Under the pieces are notes generated by a model. The model saw only the letters and a program-made list of their open reading frames with translations, was not told where the DNA came from and searched no databases. A DNA stretch of 64,000 bases from Adiantum capillus-veneris. Taxonomy: Eukaryota > Streptophyta > Polypodiopsida > Polypodiales > Pteridaceae. Shown piece by piece: positions 48,509-63,127 of this stretch. The position numbers and the translations under genes were made by a program. Location: NCBI GenBank assembly GCA_014529385.2, contig CM043955.1, positions 147,723,140 to 147,787,139 of the forward strand. Reading direction: 5' to 3'. The number at the start of each line of letters is the position of its first letter. Position 1 is the first letter of the stretch.

Positions 48509-48972
48509 CTGTCGGTGTCGTTGGGCATGTTCTCCAAGCTAAACACATACTGAAACCCAGAGCAGCCACCTCCCTCAACGCTCACACGTAGCATCTTCTC
48601 ATCTGCAGTGGCTTTTTCCTCTTTAATTATCTCATGAAGCCTCTGCAGCAGAGAAGAGATGCCAGCACAAAACCATAAGTCTTGCTAGTTCAATTTGGTG
48701 CCAACCAAAGTGTTAAGCCTTCTTACGGTCATTTTTCTCTAGCCAAGAATAATGCATACTCAGAAGGAACATGAAAAAAAATTGGAATTAAGCTTTCCAT
48801 GAATCTTACATTGACACAGTTGTCAGTGATGGAGATGTCCTGCGCAACAGTCGAATAGAAGTGAGCCCTGCCTGAAAGTGCTCCATTGAGAGGTAATGAA
48901 CACCTTGAAGAAAGTGTAGAGTAGCTTCTTGAACTTTGCGCAGGTGACAATGAATTTGGACTTTGATGGGCT
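48509..48972 (-). CDS. ISCA2: ISCA2-like mitochondrial iron-sulfur assembly protein (partial, two exons)
   Basis: Two - strand exons are visible, 48972-48810 and 48642-48509. The intron has GT (48809-48808) and AG. The first exon is Ser/Arg-rich like a mitochondrial presequence and ends D-I-S-I-T-D-N-C-V-N. The second reads R-L-H-E-I-I-K, then L-R-V-S-V-E-G-G-G-C-S-G-F-Q-Y-V-F-S-L. This is the A-type scaffold core, with the first conserved Cys in G-G-G-C-S-G-F-Q-Y. ISCA2 works with ISCA1 in making [4Fe-4S] clusters in mitochondria. No ATG was found in the first exon; an in-frame stop lies upstream and TTAAGCAG at 48980-48973 can act as an acceptor, so a further 5' exon is expected. The C-terminal exon(s) with C-x-C were not found down to the repeats at 47975 or beyond. 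It may be a fragment or a gene with a repeat-filled intron. Confidence 0.72.
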
Positions 48973-50077
48973 CTGCTTAACAAGAGTTCCCAACAATTAT
49001 TTGCCAATTAGAGGATGCCAAAATCATGATTTGTAAGACTTTACATTCATAGATGTGTAACAGACAAAGTGTCCTTTAACAGGTAAAAAAAGAAATGCAA
49101 GTTAGCAGATTCCCATGACAAAATGCAGAACAAAACATATTGTTCAGGTCACTTGGCTCAGATAAGATACCTTAGGGTGTATTGACAACAATATGCCACC
49201 AGCAGACAGCCCTTTTAAGAACCCGGATGGCACTCAGTTCGGCCTTGCTATCCTCATTGCCAAGAATTTATCGCTATGCAGCGTCGCAGTGTTGTTTCTT
49301 TTTTGCCCCGCCATTGGGCATGCAAGAAATACTAAAGAAAAGCCATATAATCAGCCACCTTGGCCATTTGAGAGAGAAAAATAGGTTTCTGGCATGTAAA
49401 GAGATCCTTGATTTGTCACATAGCTCAGAAGGCCAGCTTACTATCACAACTACCAAATGACAAGCTCCAAGGCAATGGATATGAAACTAGGACCAAAACT
49501 AGAACTTATGGTAAAATTACCTGTTTCACAAAGGACACCTTTATCACATGGGCAACCAAACACGGATAGCCCTTGCGAGCCTAAATGGACAATGATTCAT
49601 ATTTGCCATCCGCCATCAAGGTGCAAAACGAAGTAAGTACAAAAGGAGCAAAACAGCTTTGGAATACACTGCTTTGAAGTTTGATGCCAGGGTAATTGAC
49701 AGTTTTTTATTGCAGAAAAAGCCGTGTACATTGTATGGGAGGGACCTGGCAGGGTTAAGAGAAGCCAATTATAAAGTAATGGTAATGATCCTTCCCACTA
49801 ATTAAAGAAAGTCATTTAGAAAGATGATGTGGCACATGATGAAAGAATTGTGTTATCATTGACTGATTAGAACAGGTAATATTTGATAAGGCATGCCCAA
49901 CCCAATGCAAACTGTCCACCCCCAAGGACAAAGAGAGACCAAATAAAGCTGCTTCAGGTAGAACCCAATATTAGACTTGATAACCTGCTCATCCCCATGA
50001 CTTTATCTACATAAGGAGGTCCTTGCAAGAATCTACAATGAAATACCTAAAACAATGCAAAGAACAGGTTCCAAAAC

Positions 50078-52041
50078 TTACGCAAGAGCAGACCGAGCCT
50101 CTCCAAGTCCCCAGATGTCAAGAATCCGCAACCGAGTAAGCTCCTGCAACATTGAAATTGCCAGAGGCTCAAAGTGCAGTGGAAGCCAGTTGCCTACAGG
50201 CCCATCTACACTTCTTCAAGGGGTAGAGCACATGCAAACCGAGTATTGAGAGCCAACCTGACGATGCCCGTTACACCTGCGATAATTTTTCCTTCTTTTC
50301 TTTTTGAAAATAATGACTTTGGCATCTAGAACCTGAAGACTTGATACACCCATTATTAAAAAACAGAGAAAGATGTAGAAATGCAATGCGTGATAACATT
50401 TAAGGGGTCTACCTGCTCTTCAACTGCTGCATGAACGAAGGCCTTCGGGACCAGCGGTCTACCTATTATGGTTTGTGACTTTGACCCCAACAACAAGACC
50501 TTCTCCAAACTTAGCTGCAAATATTTGTGAATAATATGTTCAAATGAATCATATGTTCAGAAGGAACATATTATTCATGTAATGCATCTCTTAAATCTAC
50601 CATTCCCTGAATTCATGTCAGACTCACATTCCATTGACATATTAAAGTCATATCCACGAGAGGGTTTTTTCATTTCCTCATTGGCACACTGCCTCCCTTT
50701 TTCATTTTCGTTACACAGAATCCACATTTGATTCTCATCTATGTTTCTTTTTCTAAAAACGTAGGCACATACTCTTATTGAAACTTTCACAATTTTTGGA
50801 ACTCCTGGAAATAATGTATTCTTTGGCAAACCCCTTGTACATCTTATGGTGTAAATTTGAAAAATATACCAAGAACAATTTGTCTTAATTGCCATCTTCT
50901 ACACACAGTTACTTGGCTCTCACTTGCAAAACATTCACCACCAAGAATTCTTCTCCACTGAAATCATGAGCATTGTCGTGATCTATGTGCATTCTTCACC
51001 AATGCAACGATTACACTGATCTGAGCCTCAGTTTTTATTAAAAGCCAATAAGTAAATCAGCTTTCACTTGGCATTTTGATAATTCTCTAAATTCCTACAG
51101 GTGCCATTAACACTTGAGATAAAAAGAAACAACTAGATTCTAGAAATCCTGTAATAAAAGAGCATCAGTAGGTAAATATACTAGGTAAGTATTACCTTGT
51201 CATTGACATCGGCAAACTTCAGTTTCTCAGTGTAAATACAGTCCCCAGGTGAGATTTTGAATTGATGAGAGCCCACCTGCCAAAACCCACCTAAAGAAGA
51301 TAAGATTACCAAGAAACATATCAAGGAAGAAGGTAGAGGTGGGAATAAAACTTGGAAAAGATCATGTGGATGCATTTAGGAATGTCAATCCAGAGAGCAG
51401 AGATTAAAGGGCCCAAACTTATAATTGTCACAGAGAAGAGTTGGATTGCCTTCCATCATTCCATGAGATATTTAAGCTGGTGCAACTACAAACAAACGTA
51501 ACAGCAGAAGGTGCAAAGCATGATAAACGAGCCATTTGCTACCAGTAACTCAGCACACCTGTATAACCGCAAACGCGTTGGGAGCCTTATATGCTCCGAA
51601 ATCGCCAGGCTTGACTTGACCAACAACCTTGTAGCCAATGTATGCAGCCTCCTCAACAGAATTCACAAAATTTGGTAGCGGAGTGTGTGCCTCCGAAATC
51701 AGCTCTAGTTCATCACCAGCTTCATTCTCCGTACCAGCCTCACCCTCATCGTCGTTTGCAGAAAGATCTCCATCTTCATCAGAACCGTTTAGAGTGCTAA
51801 AAAAATATTGAGCTGATGGGAATCTCAGCTTTGAGTCTGGAAGATGTAGCCTTGCACTAGTCGAGCGCACGTACGAGCTCAACCCTGCTTCTGACCTGCA
51901 AAAGTCAAGCGAAGGAGCTGAAGCCATTGCTGAGGAGACAAGGCCATGGCTGCAACCTCTGCAGAAGTAAGAATGGGAAAGGAGCGGATGCCGCAAACGA
52001 GAACGTCCTCTAAAGCAAGCCTTTAGCGCCATCGTCGCCAT
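50078..52041 (-). CDS. RPL21M: Mitochondrial ribosomal protein bL21 (RPL21M / NFD1-type), five exons
   Basis: Exons 52041-51559, 51276-51196, 50514-50413, 50332-50258 and 50143-50078 are all in phase 0, with GT-AG introns of 282, 681, 80 and 114 bp. Together they encode 268 residues ending at TAA 50080-50078. Residues 1-100 form an Arg/Ser-rich presequence and an acidic linker. The bL21 fold starts at F-A-V-I-Q-V-G-S-H-Q-F-K-I-S-P-G-D, continues K-V-L-L-L-G-S, T-I-I-G-R-P-L-V, then the basic rRNA-binding V-I-I-F-K-K-K-R-R-K-N-Y-R-R, G-H-R-Q, and ends E-L-T-R-L-R-I-L-D-I. bL21 binds 23S-type rRNA in the large subunit. The motifs match the plant mitochondrial form (Arabidopsis NUCLEAR FUSION DEFECTIVE 1) rather than the plastid one. 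All splice sites and the frame are intact, so it is probably functional. Confidence 0.95.
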
Positions 52042-52133
52042 TTTGCCATGAAGCTCTTCTACATCCCAGCCCTAGGCCTGATCAGATTTTCAAATGTTTT
52101 TGATACATGATTCAGTTCTCAATTTTTCATTCA

Positions 52134-52142
52134 ATATATATG
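52134..52142 (-). promoter_or_regulatory. Candidate TATA box of RPL21M
   Basis: On the - strand TATATATTG lies about 95 bases upstream of the RPL21M ATG. Position and composition fit a TATA box, but no transcription start is known. Confidence 0.35.
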
Positions 52143-52404
52143 CTTCGTGGGCATTCGGGTGGACATTGGGTAAAAGTCTAGGCCTGTACATTTTAGTGGT
52201 ACACAAATCTTTTTAGGACAATCAAATACTCATATGTTAAAGATATTTCAGTCTCCTCATCCATGAACACGTTTCCAAAAGACCCACCTATGAGCTACAC
52301 ACGAAGGCAAAGGAAACGTTCATTTTTTTCGTTTTCTTTTAGCCGTTCGAAGCTTCGCTTCAACTAGTTTTAGAGGATTGCACCCACTCACCCACACTCA
52401 CATG

Positions 52405-52475
52405 TCTCAGGGGTTGAGCCATACTGGGTGCGCTTAAAGCCCCTCACCTTTACCACTAGGTCAACTCCCCTTGAC
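52405..52475 (-). mobile_element. tRNA-derived SINE head
   Basis: On the - strand TGACCTAGTGG (A-box-like, 52464-52454) is followed about 35 bases later by GGCTCAACCCC (B-box-like, 52420-52410). The rest does not fold convincingly as a tRNA, so it looks like the pol III head of a plant SINE rather than a tRNA gene. The 3' body was not delimited. Confidence 0.5.
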
Positions 52476-52850
52476 AATGTTCATTTTTTCATACAACAAG
52501 ATATTTGCAAAATATAAGAAAATTGTTTACTGCACAAACTCCTTGAGTGTGATACAAAAGGATGGTGCACGAACTACTTGAGTGTCACAAAAAATTGGTG
52601 CAAAATTGGCACGGTTTCTCCCCAAACTTTATAAGAAATGAGAGTCGTGCCTTGCCCATAGTCAAGTGCATAGTCTATCCTATTATAGAGGTCTAAAAAT
52701 GAAAAACGCAGTCATACATTGAAGAGAATTCTTGTTGAGTATATGTTATTAGTTCTTCTTCTGATAAGTTTTTGTTTCATTGCAATTCAACATGATACAA
52801 AGAAGGTATGTTTAGTTTTTTTGAAAAAAACATGTGCGAGTCACCAACAC

Positions 52851-52890
52851 AAGGGGGTGGGTGGGTGGGTAGGTGTGTGTGTGGTGGGGT

Positions 52891-52935
<45 letters not shown>
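52851..52935. repeat. G tract with GGGT-rich lead-in
   Basis: GGTGGGTGGGTGGGTAGG-type sequence followed by about 45 consecutive G (52891-52935). The length may be affected by sequencing error. Confidence 0.9.
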
Positions 52936-52936
<1 letters not shown>

Positions 52937-54539
52937 CTTTACAATAGCATACCTTTTGGAGACATACAGATACTGTTGTATTGTGCCATTGGCCATCCGT
53001 GATTTCTTTCTTTTTTTTTTAAGTCATACTTTTCTATTAGCTATATAAAATGATACAAGACCTAGATGATATAATACCATAAGAATTGCCATCTTTATTT
53101 ATCTTAAGTCAAGGATAATTGAGCATCATTTTGGTGCCACTACTATTACCCCTCCAATTTAGGGATGAGCTTACATGTAAACTTCTTTAACCTCGTTTAA
53201 AGACTCTTGCTGACATTAGTCTTGTTATGAAGGATTCTTTGCCTATGTTAATGTCTTGCATGGACCACATGTCGTTTTCATGTGACTTTGTGTGCATGGA
53301 TAGAAAGCAAGGAAAAGATTCTATATATTTTTGCTCCGATGGTGTTATGATATTGGTGACCAAAGTCGACAGAATTTAGACTTCATTTGTATGTATGACA
53401 AATGACGGGGCAAGAGGTGGATTGGTTGATTGCTTCGGACCTCGATTGGGAGCCAAAAATGTTTGGATCGCGAGGGTGCGGCATCGAAGAGTGCCACGTG
53501 GCAGTTTTATAATCCCATGTGGGATGTTATAGTTTACTTTCTCAAGGTGTTCATAAAGAAGCTCCTCTCTCCTATGGGCATCTCAAATGGATTTGAATTA
53601 ATGTATAGTGTTGGCTCCTAGATCTACTCCAACATTCTTTATCTCTCTCTAAGTATCTGCAATTAGTTAAAGATTACTCTAATTATTGTCTCACACTCTT
53701 ACTTAATCTAGCTTAAAACCAAACGCCAGGCACCTACCCAGTCTCCTTTTGAGCGACAACTGACATCTTTCTGGTGAACACGACGTGAAATGGACAAGGG
53801 TGAGAACAGTAAGCCATGTCCGATAACGGCCAAGACAACGGTTTGCAACAAAACAATGCCAATGTTGGCTAATACAATGTGATGGATGAAGCAATATAGT
53901 ATCATGCAACCCGACACACAAATGTCAATTGGAGGAGGGTTGTAACCTATTAGGGCATGGAAGCTATGCTATTGGTAAATAACTACGAGGAAGTGCTATA
54001 TAAAAGATCCACATCTCAAATACAATGCAAGTCAAAAGTAAAATGGACAATTGGTCAACTTTATCCACCTACTAAAGCATCACCGAATACTAAACAAACA
54101 CGATCCTTGCTATGGCAACTTTGCTCTCAACAAAAAACTTTACAAAATTAAAAGACCCTTATCCACTTCTATGTTGGCTATTCCCACACCCAATGTGCAA
54201 GTTTGATATTGGTGGTATTTCTACTCCCTTATCCTAGACATGTGAAACCCAAGGATCTGCCTAAATGGGCTCGCACTCTACTTTGAGATTCTAGACTCTT
54301 GTTGGATTTTATATTTAATGAGCGAGTTTCTCTTGACAAGTGATTCCTAGTTCATATTAGGTACATTATGCTTTGTTGTCACGATAGATGGAACAAATTC
54401 TATATAGAAGTCTATGTCTCACTCTGATTGGAGAGAGACTATGATAACTAACATGTCCTCTACAGTGGACAATCATACTTTGGAGACTTTATCACTTGGA
54501 TAATAAGAGGAGAAATTTCATCAGGGCCAACTCTTTGAT
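52936..54539. other. Intergenic region
   Basis: No gene is recognised. Short ORFs on both strands overlap and show no motifs. Confidence 0.5.
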
Positions 54540-54860
54540 TTGATGGATCATCTTGCCATTGCATCTTTTGCCACTTTATATTTATATTCTCAGAGTGCTA
54601 TTGCTCTAGCACATAATCCTATTGTTTGTGAACGAACTAACCACATTGATGTTCGTTACCACTTTGTTCGGGATTACATCGAGGATGGTTGTATTAGCTT
54701 GGAGTATTGTCCCAACATTGACAATCTTGCAAATACTCTCACGAAGCCTCTACCTCGACCTCAGTTGGATTATCTTCTTTAGCAATATGGACTTGGACCA
54801 CCCACCTATTGTTGAAGAGGAGGTGTTGGAGATGTCTCATCACCAAATGGTGGCATCATA
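54540..54860 (+). pseudogene. copia RNase H C-terminal remnant and LTR start
   Basis: A-I-A-L-A-H-N-P, E-R-T-N-H-I-D-V-R-Y-H-F-V-R-D-Y-I and L-A-N-T-L-T-K-P-L-P-R (54590-54782) are the conserved end of copia pol. The family differs from E/F (K-P-L-P versus K-S-L). A purine tract GAAGAGGAGG (54814-54823) then precedes TGTTGGAGATG at 54824, a likely 3' LTR start. Nothing of the rest of pol was recognised upstream, and the LTR end is not defined. Confidence 0.75.
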
Positions 54861-56825
<1,965 letters not shown>

Positions 56826-56960
56826 CTCAAAGGAGAGAAATGAGATGTTGATGCCTTCTCTGAGTGGTGATGCTACCACCTAGGTTTTGGGGCTCCAATC
56901 GTTCTCTCGCGTTCATCGCCTTGGCCCCCTTGTTCTCACACTGCCTCTACGTCGCTTGCC

Positions 56961-58196
56961 ATGGCCTCCTCACAACCTACGGACCCCAAGGAACTTGCCG
57001 AAGTCTTGAAGGAATCTCTAACTTCTAACCCCGAGGTCAAGGGCAAGCATAAAGCAAATTTTTTTATAACCACTGTTTGGAATCAGGTGCAATTTTTTAG
57101 GGAACGTGTCGTAGTATTGTACTTTACAAGAGAGCTGGCTCATGTACATGGGATTCCAATGCGAGGCAGTTGATAAAATCTTCTACAATGGCTCAGGATG
57201 GTACGAGGTGCTACTACACAAGCCTGAGGATCAAAAAGCCTTGATGACAAAATCCACAATCATTCTCTATGGAGAAGTGGTTCACATTATTCCATGGCAA
57301 CTTGTTAATCTTATCAAGGATGAGCTGATGTCTAAGTGCCCAATATGGGTGGATTTTGTTGAATTGCTTGCTTTCCTCTGACCATGTATAGGGGAGCTTG
57401 CAGGTTCTCTTTGAAAGGTTATTTTTGCACTGACAATGTAGTTTCCTAATTGTAATAGAGTTTGCATTTTACGATCGACTTATCAGCCCATGTCGGATAC
57501 TCTTGACATTGAGGTTGAAAACGTTGGCTAAATTGTCATTTATCTCAAATGGGAACAACTTGCAGGTAGTTATTATCAGTATGGGCAAGATGGACACTTC
57601 TCAAAGAATTGTCCCACCTGGATGGTAACCAATAGTGATAACAACTTGCAGGTAGTTGTTATCACTATGGGCAAGATGGGCACTTCTCAAAGAATTGTCC
57701 CACCTGAATGGTAACCAATGCTAATCTCATTCCCTTGTACCTAGGAAGTAAGCATATGGTCCCCAGGGAGCAGATTTTTTGGGTAAAATTGGCACATATG
57801 TTGGGGATCACAGCACCCTCACACCCTCTCTGGTCAAAAAACCGCCCCTTATGCTCACCCCCTAGGAGGCAAACCACCAACCAAATTTGTGCCCAAAATA
57901 ATGCCACATGCTGGAAATTGAGCATCATCTTTTCGAAACCCCCCAAACCTGCTGACAAAGGGAAACGACTGGTTGACGCTGATGGGTTTCAACTCGCTAA
58001 ACAAACCTTCAAATCTAGGAATGCTCAGACAATCTACGTCTCATCCACCATGTATGATGTACTACATGGCATCCCTTTCCTAGAAACATTGGCTGCCATT
58101 GACTCTGCAATCAGAAACTATATACCATTCACGACAATTGATCCCTCAAAGACTAATCTAGAAGTCACAATGAATGGATTGGAAGAGGACACATAA
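56961..58196 (+). pseudogene. LINE ORF1 (nucleic-acid-binding protein, broken)
   Basis: The ATG at 56961 starts M-A-S-S-Q-P-T-D. After a frame change a DUF4283-like segment appears (G-W-Y-E-V-L-L-H-K, I-L-Y-G-E-V-V-H-I-I-P-W; 57195-57300), as in plant LINE ORF1 proteins. A knuckle-like block G-Q-D-G-H-F-S-K-N-C-P-T occurs twice through an 86-bp tandem duplication (57557-57642 and 57643-57715), and the second Cys of the motif is lost. The C-terminal part ends at 58196, 42 bases before ORF2. Confidence 0.7.
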
Positions 58197-58238
58197 GTTG
58201 TTCTTTCCACTCCCCCTTATACCCTACATGTTTAATCC

Positions 58239-61200
58239 ATGAAGGTTTGCACCTACAATGTAAGGGGCTCTAACTACCCTATAAATAAACTCTCTTTACA
58301 TGATGGATGCTAGCAACAAATGCGGATGTCATTTGTATCCAGGAGCATAAACTGCACAAACAGGCAGGTATGATGATGCATTACAAAGGATATCAGATGT
58401 TTTATTCACGTGGTATTGATAGGTATTGAGGTGTCTCGACACGTATTAAAGAAACATATAGGCCACAATGGCTCCTAGACCATGCATCAGGTCGATGCTC
58501 TATCTTTCTGGTGGATACACAATTAGGTCCTTTACATATTGTGAATGCCTATGCTCCTAATGTTATGAGACAGCGTATGCAAATGTGGGATTGACTGAGT
58601 GCTTTGCAATTGAATGCATACATTCTTGCTGGAGACTTTAATGTAGTTGTGAAAAAGGAGGACTCTCCATGCACTAGCTCATCAATGAATCGAGAGGAGG
58701 TGGAACACGTGGGATAGCTTGGCCTCTACGCTCTTCAGTTGCAACATGCTTGGCTAGGATCTTCTTGCAAAATCCTGGTTTTACTTTTCACTTGGATACT
58801 CATGTCTCCTCTTGGTCAAGATTGGATCGGATGTATTATATGCAGGACTCATGGTTACCTTCAAGAGATCATATGGAAGTTGATGTCTCTATGCTCCTTT
58901 TTTACCACTTCCATGTGATATATGCAACTATCAAATAATGATCCCCGTTCACAACCTCAAACATGCCTTTGTTGATGGTCTCTTATGGTTAATAATTCTC
59001 TGCTCAAGCATCCATTATTTAAAGAAGAGGTCTTAATATGTAATGTGACAACTACATATGGTAATCCCTTGCTAGCCCAGATACACTTCACATCTAGAAT
59101 GTAAGAATGGATTCAATGAGCTAGAAAACGTGGCTCTTGAGGAGATATGTAAGATAGATGAGGCAATGGCTATTATCAAGCAAGTTGCTCTTAAGGTAAA
59201 TCTCACAACATTGGCATCCAAGGATGTTCATGATCACAAAAAGGCTATAGATGTAATTAAAAATGTGGAAACGGAGGAGGCAAAGAAAGCAAGGTTTTTA
59301 TGCAAGCAGCATGCACTTAAAGACACTAATGATGTATCTAAAGGATTCTTCAAGAAGATGAAATCTAAAAACTCTCGTGAATCTTTGGGAGAATTGCATA
59401 CTAAAGATGGGACCGTATTGTCCACACATGCGGACATACTGATTTATATGTAACAGTACTATGCTGGTATTCTTGGGCCTAAATAAGTGATGTCTTCATC
59501 CAAGCATAATGCTTTTGACACTTTGTTGGCCATGATTGATCCATGTATCGAGGTCTCTAATGCCAAGCCACTAGAACAAAATTTTACCAAGGAGGAACTC
59601 CACTTTGCTCTCAACAAATTGCCTAAGGACAAAACTTTAGGACTTTGTGGTCTATCAAAGGAGTTATTGCTAGAATGACCTTCTCTCAAGGCAATGGTAG
59701 TATCTATCATTAATGCACCCTAGACATCTCAATGTTTATATCCATGTCTCAAACAGGGTGTCATCAAGTTGCCGGCAAAAGTACTTTTTCCAAAGAAAAT
59801 GACTGAATGGAGACCTATCCCAATGATGGGGATATTGTACAAGTTTTTTGCTAAAGCTCTGGCACTTAGGCTCTCACCTTTTCTCTAAAAGCATGTACAC
59901 AAGAATAATCTAGATTTATTGTTGGCGGATCCATGTATCACAAGTCAAATTGGGTATTGAACATGCTTTGAGATCAGGCCAAGATAAGATATTATTCCAG
60001 ATTGACTTTGTCAAAGCCTTTGATACAGTGCTATGGGATTTTGTGCGATGCATACTGGCCAAAATGGGTTTTTGGGGAGCGGGGGGAGCATGGTCTCGGC
60101 TTCTCATCAATGGCAGGCTCTTTGAGCCTATACTAGTCAATAGATTCGTTACACATGTGTGTCCTCTTAGCTCTCTACTCTTTGCAGTGGTCATCCACCC
60201 ACTTTTCACATATTTGAGTTTACTTGTAGTAGCCGAAAAGCTCCAGGGATTGCATGTGGGATCTAAACAACTTATTGGGCAGGGATTTGTTGATGACACC
60301 ATCCTAATTTTGAAGGCTAACAAATGTCAACATTACAAGATGTATAACCTTCTCATCTACTTATGCACTTGTAGTAGGCTTGCAGATTAATTTGGCTAAA
60401 TCCACATTGATAGATGTATCTACTTGGGATTTTGATGGGTTGGTCTAGAATGTGAAGAGGCTGCCTAAAGGTCATGCATTCAAACACTTGGGATATCCAG
60501 TTGGTGTGAATGTAGCTATGACAAGTTTGACCACTTGGATAATGCATAGAGTTTTAGCCAAGGTGGCTAAATGGCACTATGATGAGTGGCATTTGCATGT
60601 TTGGATCCAAATTGCTCAATCTATTCTGCTCCCTTATCTATCATACTACCTTCCTTTACTACAACCGGTGATAGCTAGATTTATTTGGGGAACACACACT
60701 ACTGCTGCTTCTCCTATTGCTTGGGATAGTATATGTAAGCCCTATGGTCAAGAGTACTGGAGTTGTTAGATATTCATGCTGATTCCATAAGATGCACCTT
60801 GCGCAAACATGATTTGCTTAAAGACACGGATTGGGCTACATGCTTCTGGTTGCTGATAGACTCCTTAGTGGTCTACTTCCATGGGTTCTAGAATCTGTCA
60901 GCATGGGATACGGTCTTCTCCGTTGCCTCTCTTAAAATTGGGTATCAGTCTCTCAGACGTCGTTCTCCTGTTGGAAATGTGTATCTACTTAGTTGATATG
61001 GAAGGGAAGGGCTAGATACACTGAGCACTCTCTAGGTGTAGAGAATGTATTTTGGAGCTTTATCTTTCAAAGAGCACCTACCATCATTATTGGTAAGAAG
61101 GACCTTTAAATGCATAGGAAGGGTGTCAATCAATTAATCAGGTTCTAGATTCTCAAATCTTCCCCTTCAAACCTTTTTTGATTGCAAGATGTCAATTCCG

Positions 61201-61880
61201 GTTGGGGTTTGGCTTCAAGAATGCTTGGTATACTCTTTGTGCATGTGTCAAAAATCTACAGATACCACCAACTACTAATCAATTGGACATGTACCGAGAT
61301 TGGACGCTCCCAAACACACCATCCAACTGGTGGAATTCCTCAACATCTAAGTTTTACATGCATTTGCTTCAAGATCATAATCTATCTACAGATGTAACAA
61401 ACAATGGTCTGCTCATTACGCATCAAATTAAGTCATGTCTTCTCTAAGCTGTGAACATCTCAAACACCATTCAAATTCAAAGGACATATGTGGAGGAAAG
61501 TCCTTACTAATTCATTGCCTACATCATATATGGTAAATCATAAAGGATATGGTACCAAAAAATGCGTTTGCTGTGGCCAATCGGAGACAATGAGACAATT
61601 GTTTTGGCAATGTAAAGAAGTTCCAAACTAGTGGGCTTGGTTAAACATTGGTGGAATGCTTCATGGGGTATTAAGTGCGCCAAATACATTCTGAAATTTG
61701 GATTGTTCTCTACTACAGATGATGCTATGCTCTTTTGCTTGTCTTCGTTTAATTGGTTTCTTTGGTATGTCAGAAATGTGGGGATCTTTAAAGGTCAACA
61801 TTGTAGAATAAGTGTTATTCTATCCTTAGTGAGATATAACAGATCTGTATATTTTTGTACTAATGATATTTTTCCACAGG
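58239..61880 (+). pseudogene. LINE ORF2 (endonuclease and reverse transcriptase, broken)
   Basis: The ATG at 58239 starts M-K-V-C-T-Y-N-V-R-G, the first strand of an AP-type endonuclease. C-I-Q-E-H-K-L (about 58336) and A-G-D-F-N-V-V (about 58630) follow in other frames. The linker D-V-S-K-G-F-F-K-K-M-K is at 59330. RT motifs are E-W-R-P-I-P-M (59807), F-Q-I-D-F-V-K-A-F-D (59997) and the catalytic G-F-V-D-D-T-I-L (60285). R-F-I-W-G and I-A-W-D-S-I-C-K-P follow at 60680-60740. C-V-C-C-G-Q-S-E-T then C-K-E at about 61568-61620 is the terminal zf-RVT region. At least ten frame breaks make it inactive. Confidence 0.85.

Positions 61881-61937
<57 letters not shown>
61881..61937. repeat. (GA)n microsatellite at the LINE 3' end
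   Basis: GA tract of about 55 bases directly after the last LINE-like sequence. 61938-62303 holds nothing recognisable. Confidence 0.9.
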
Positions 61938-61944
<7 letters not shown>

Positions 61945-62303
61945 TGAGAGTAAAAAATGCAAGTGCAAAAGTGGGTACAATGGGAGGGAAAATGGGACAA
62001 AGAGAGGGGACAAGAACAAGTGTGTGAGAGAGGAAGATGGACAAAGAGTGTCATAGAATCTGAGGTGAGTTAAAAGTATGGGTGGATGGGTGAGTAAGTG
62101 AGTGTGCGTATAAGGTTTAGTGGATGCGCTGGCATTATCAGGGGATATGGTTACAAGAGGTGAGTTGGGAAGGCATGAGGCCTGTGCTGTGGGAAAAAAA
62201 AAAAGAGAAGATGCACAAATCAAGAAATTATGCACAACTGACACTTTGGAACCATAATTGATATTGCTAATGGAATCTGAAATTGAGTAACAAAATTAAA
62301 TGC

Positions 62304-62389
62304 AAACATGGCACTAGTTTTTGCTTCCTTCTTCATAATCAAGAGTAAACATGGCACTAGTTTTTGCTTCCTTCTTCATAATCAAGAGT
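62304..62389. repeat. Perfect tandem duplication, 43-bp unit
   Basis: The unit starting AAACATGGCACTAGTTTTTG begins at 62304 and again at 62347 with no difference seen. Confidence 0.92.
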
Positions 62390-62524
62390 AAAAGCAAGAG
62401 AAGACATGTTGCTTACAAAGGAGAGTGCGGGAGAGGGCGCGATCTTCCTCTTCCCGCTCCGTGCTCTTTCCCCTAGCTTCCGTAGTTTTCTCCACCTCGT
62501 TGACTTCCCTTGCTCCTTAAGATT

Positions 62525-62625
<101 letters not shown>

Positions 62626-63127
62626 ACCCTCCAAGCATACTCGTTGTGCTTTAACCTCGTTCTTTATCGAGGTCAAGAAGGAGAGAGACGGAGACCTTTG
62701 CTGAGAGAGATTGCCTTCAAGCTCGATCGCCACCCAAGAGTCCCCTTCCTTCTCCCCCGTTTTTCGCTTTCTCAAAGTTGAGAGAGAGAACCCTCCTTGG
62801 ACGAGAGCGAGAGCTTCGAGAGAGACTCTCCCCTTCCTTCTTCTTTCTTCGCAAACCTCCAACCTACTCACTCCCCCCCCCCCCTCTAAAACTCCCCTTC
62901 TTTTTTAAGCATAAGAACGAAAAAACTTCTTTTTTCTCTCCCCCTTGAAAACCATACGTGGCTCTCCTTTTTTTCCTTTTCAAAACAAAAACCTTCTACC
63001 CCACTTATTTGTTGCTGCACATCAACAAAACTCAAAAATTTATCCCTTTCCAAAGCATTTGCTTCGACTGCTTCCCTATGCAACATCCAAAGTGCCTTTT
63101 TCTTTCTCTTTCAAGGAAGTGAACTCC

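Larger units (their letters stand above)
56961..61880 (+). mobile_element. Decayed full-length LINE (L1-like)
   Basis: ORF1 with a zinc-knuckle remnant is followed by ORF2 with endonuclease, reverse transcriptase and C-terminal Cys-rich region, which is the order of plant L1-type LINEs. Both ORFs have many stops and frameshifts. It ends at or near a GA tract (61881). No poly-A tail or target duplication was identified. Confidence 0.85.

Noticed and set aside
49160..49330. First exon of the ISCA2-like gene
   Set aside because: - strand ATGs here open frames that stop without a usable donor in the required phase, so no exon was called.
52719..53048. ORF crossing the long G tract
   Set aside because: It depends on the uncertain length of a homopolymer and is poly-Gly in its centre.
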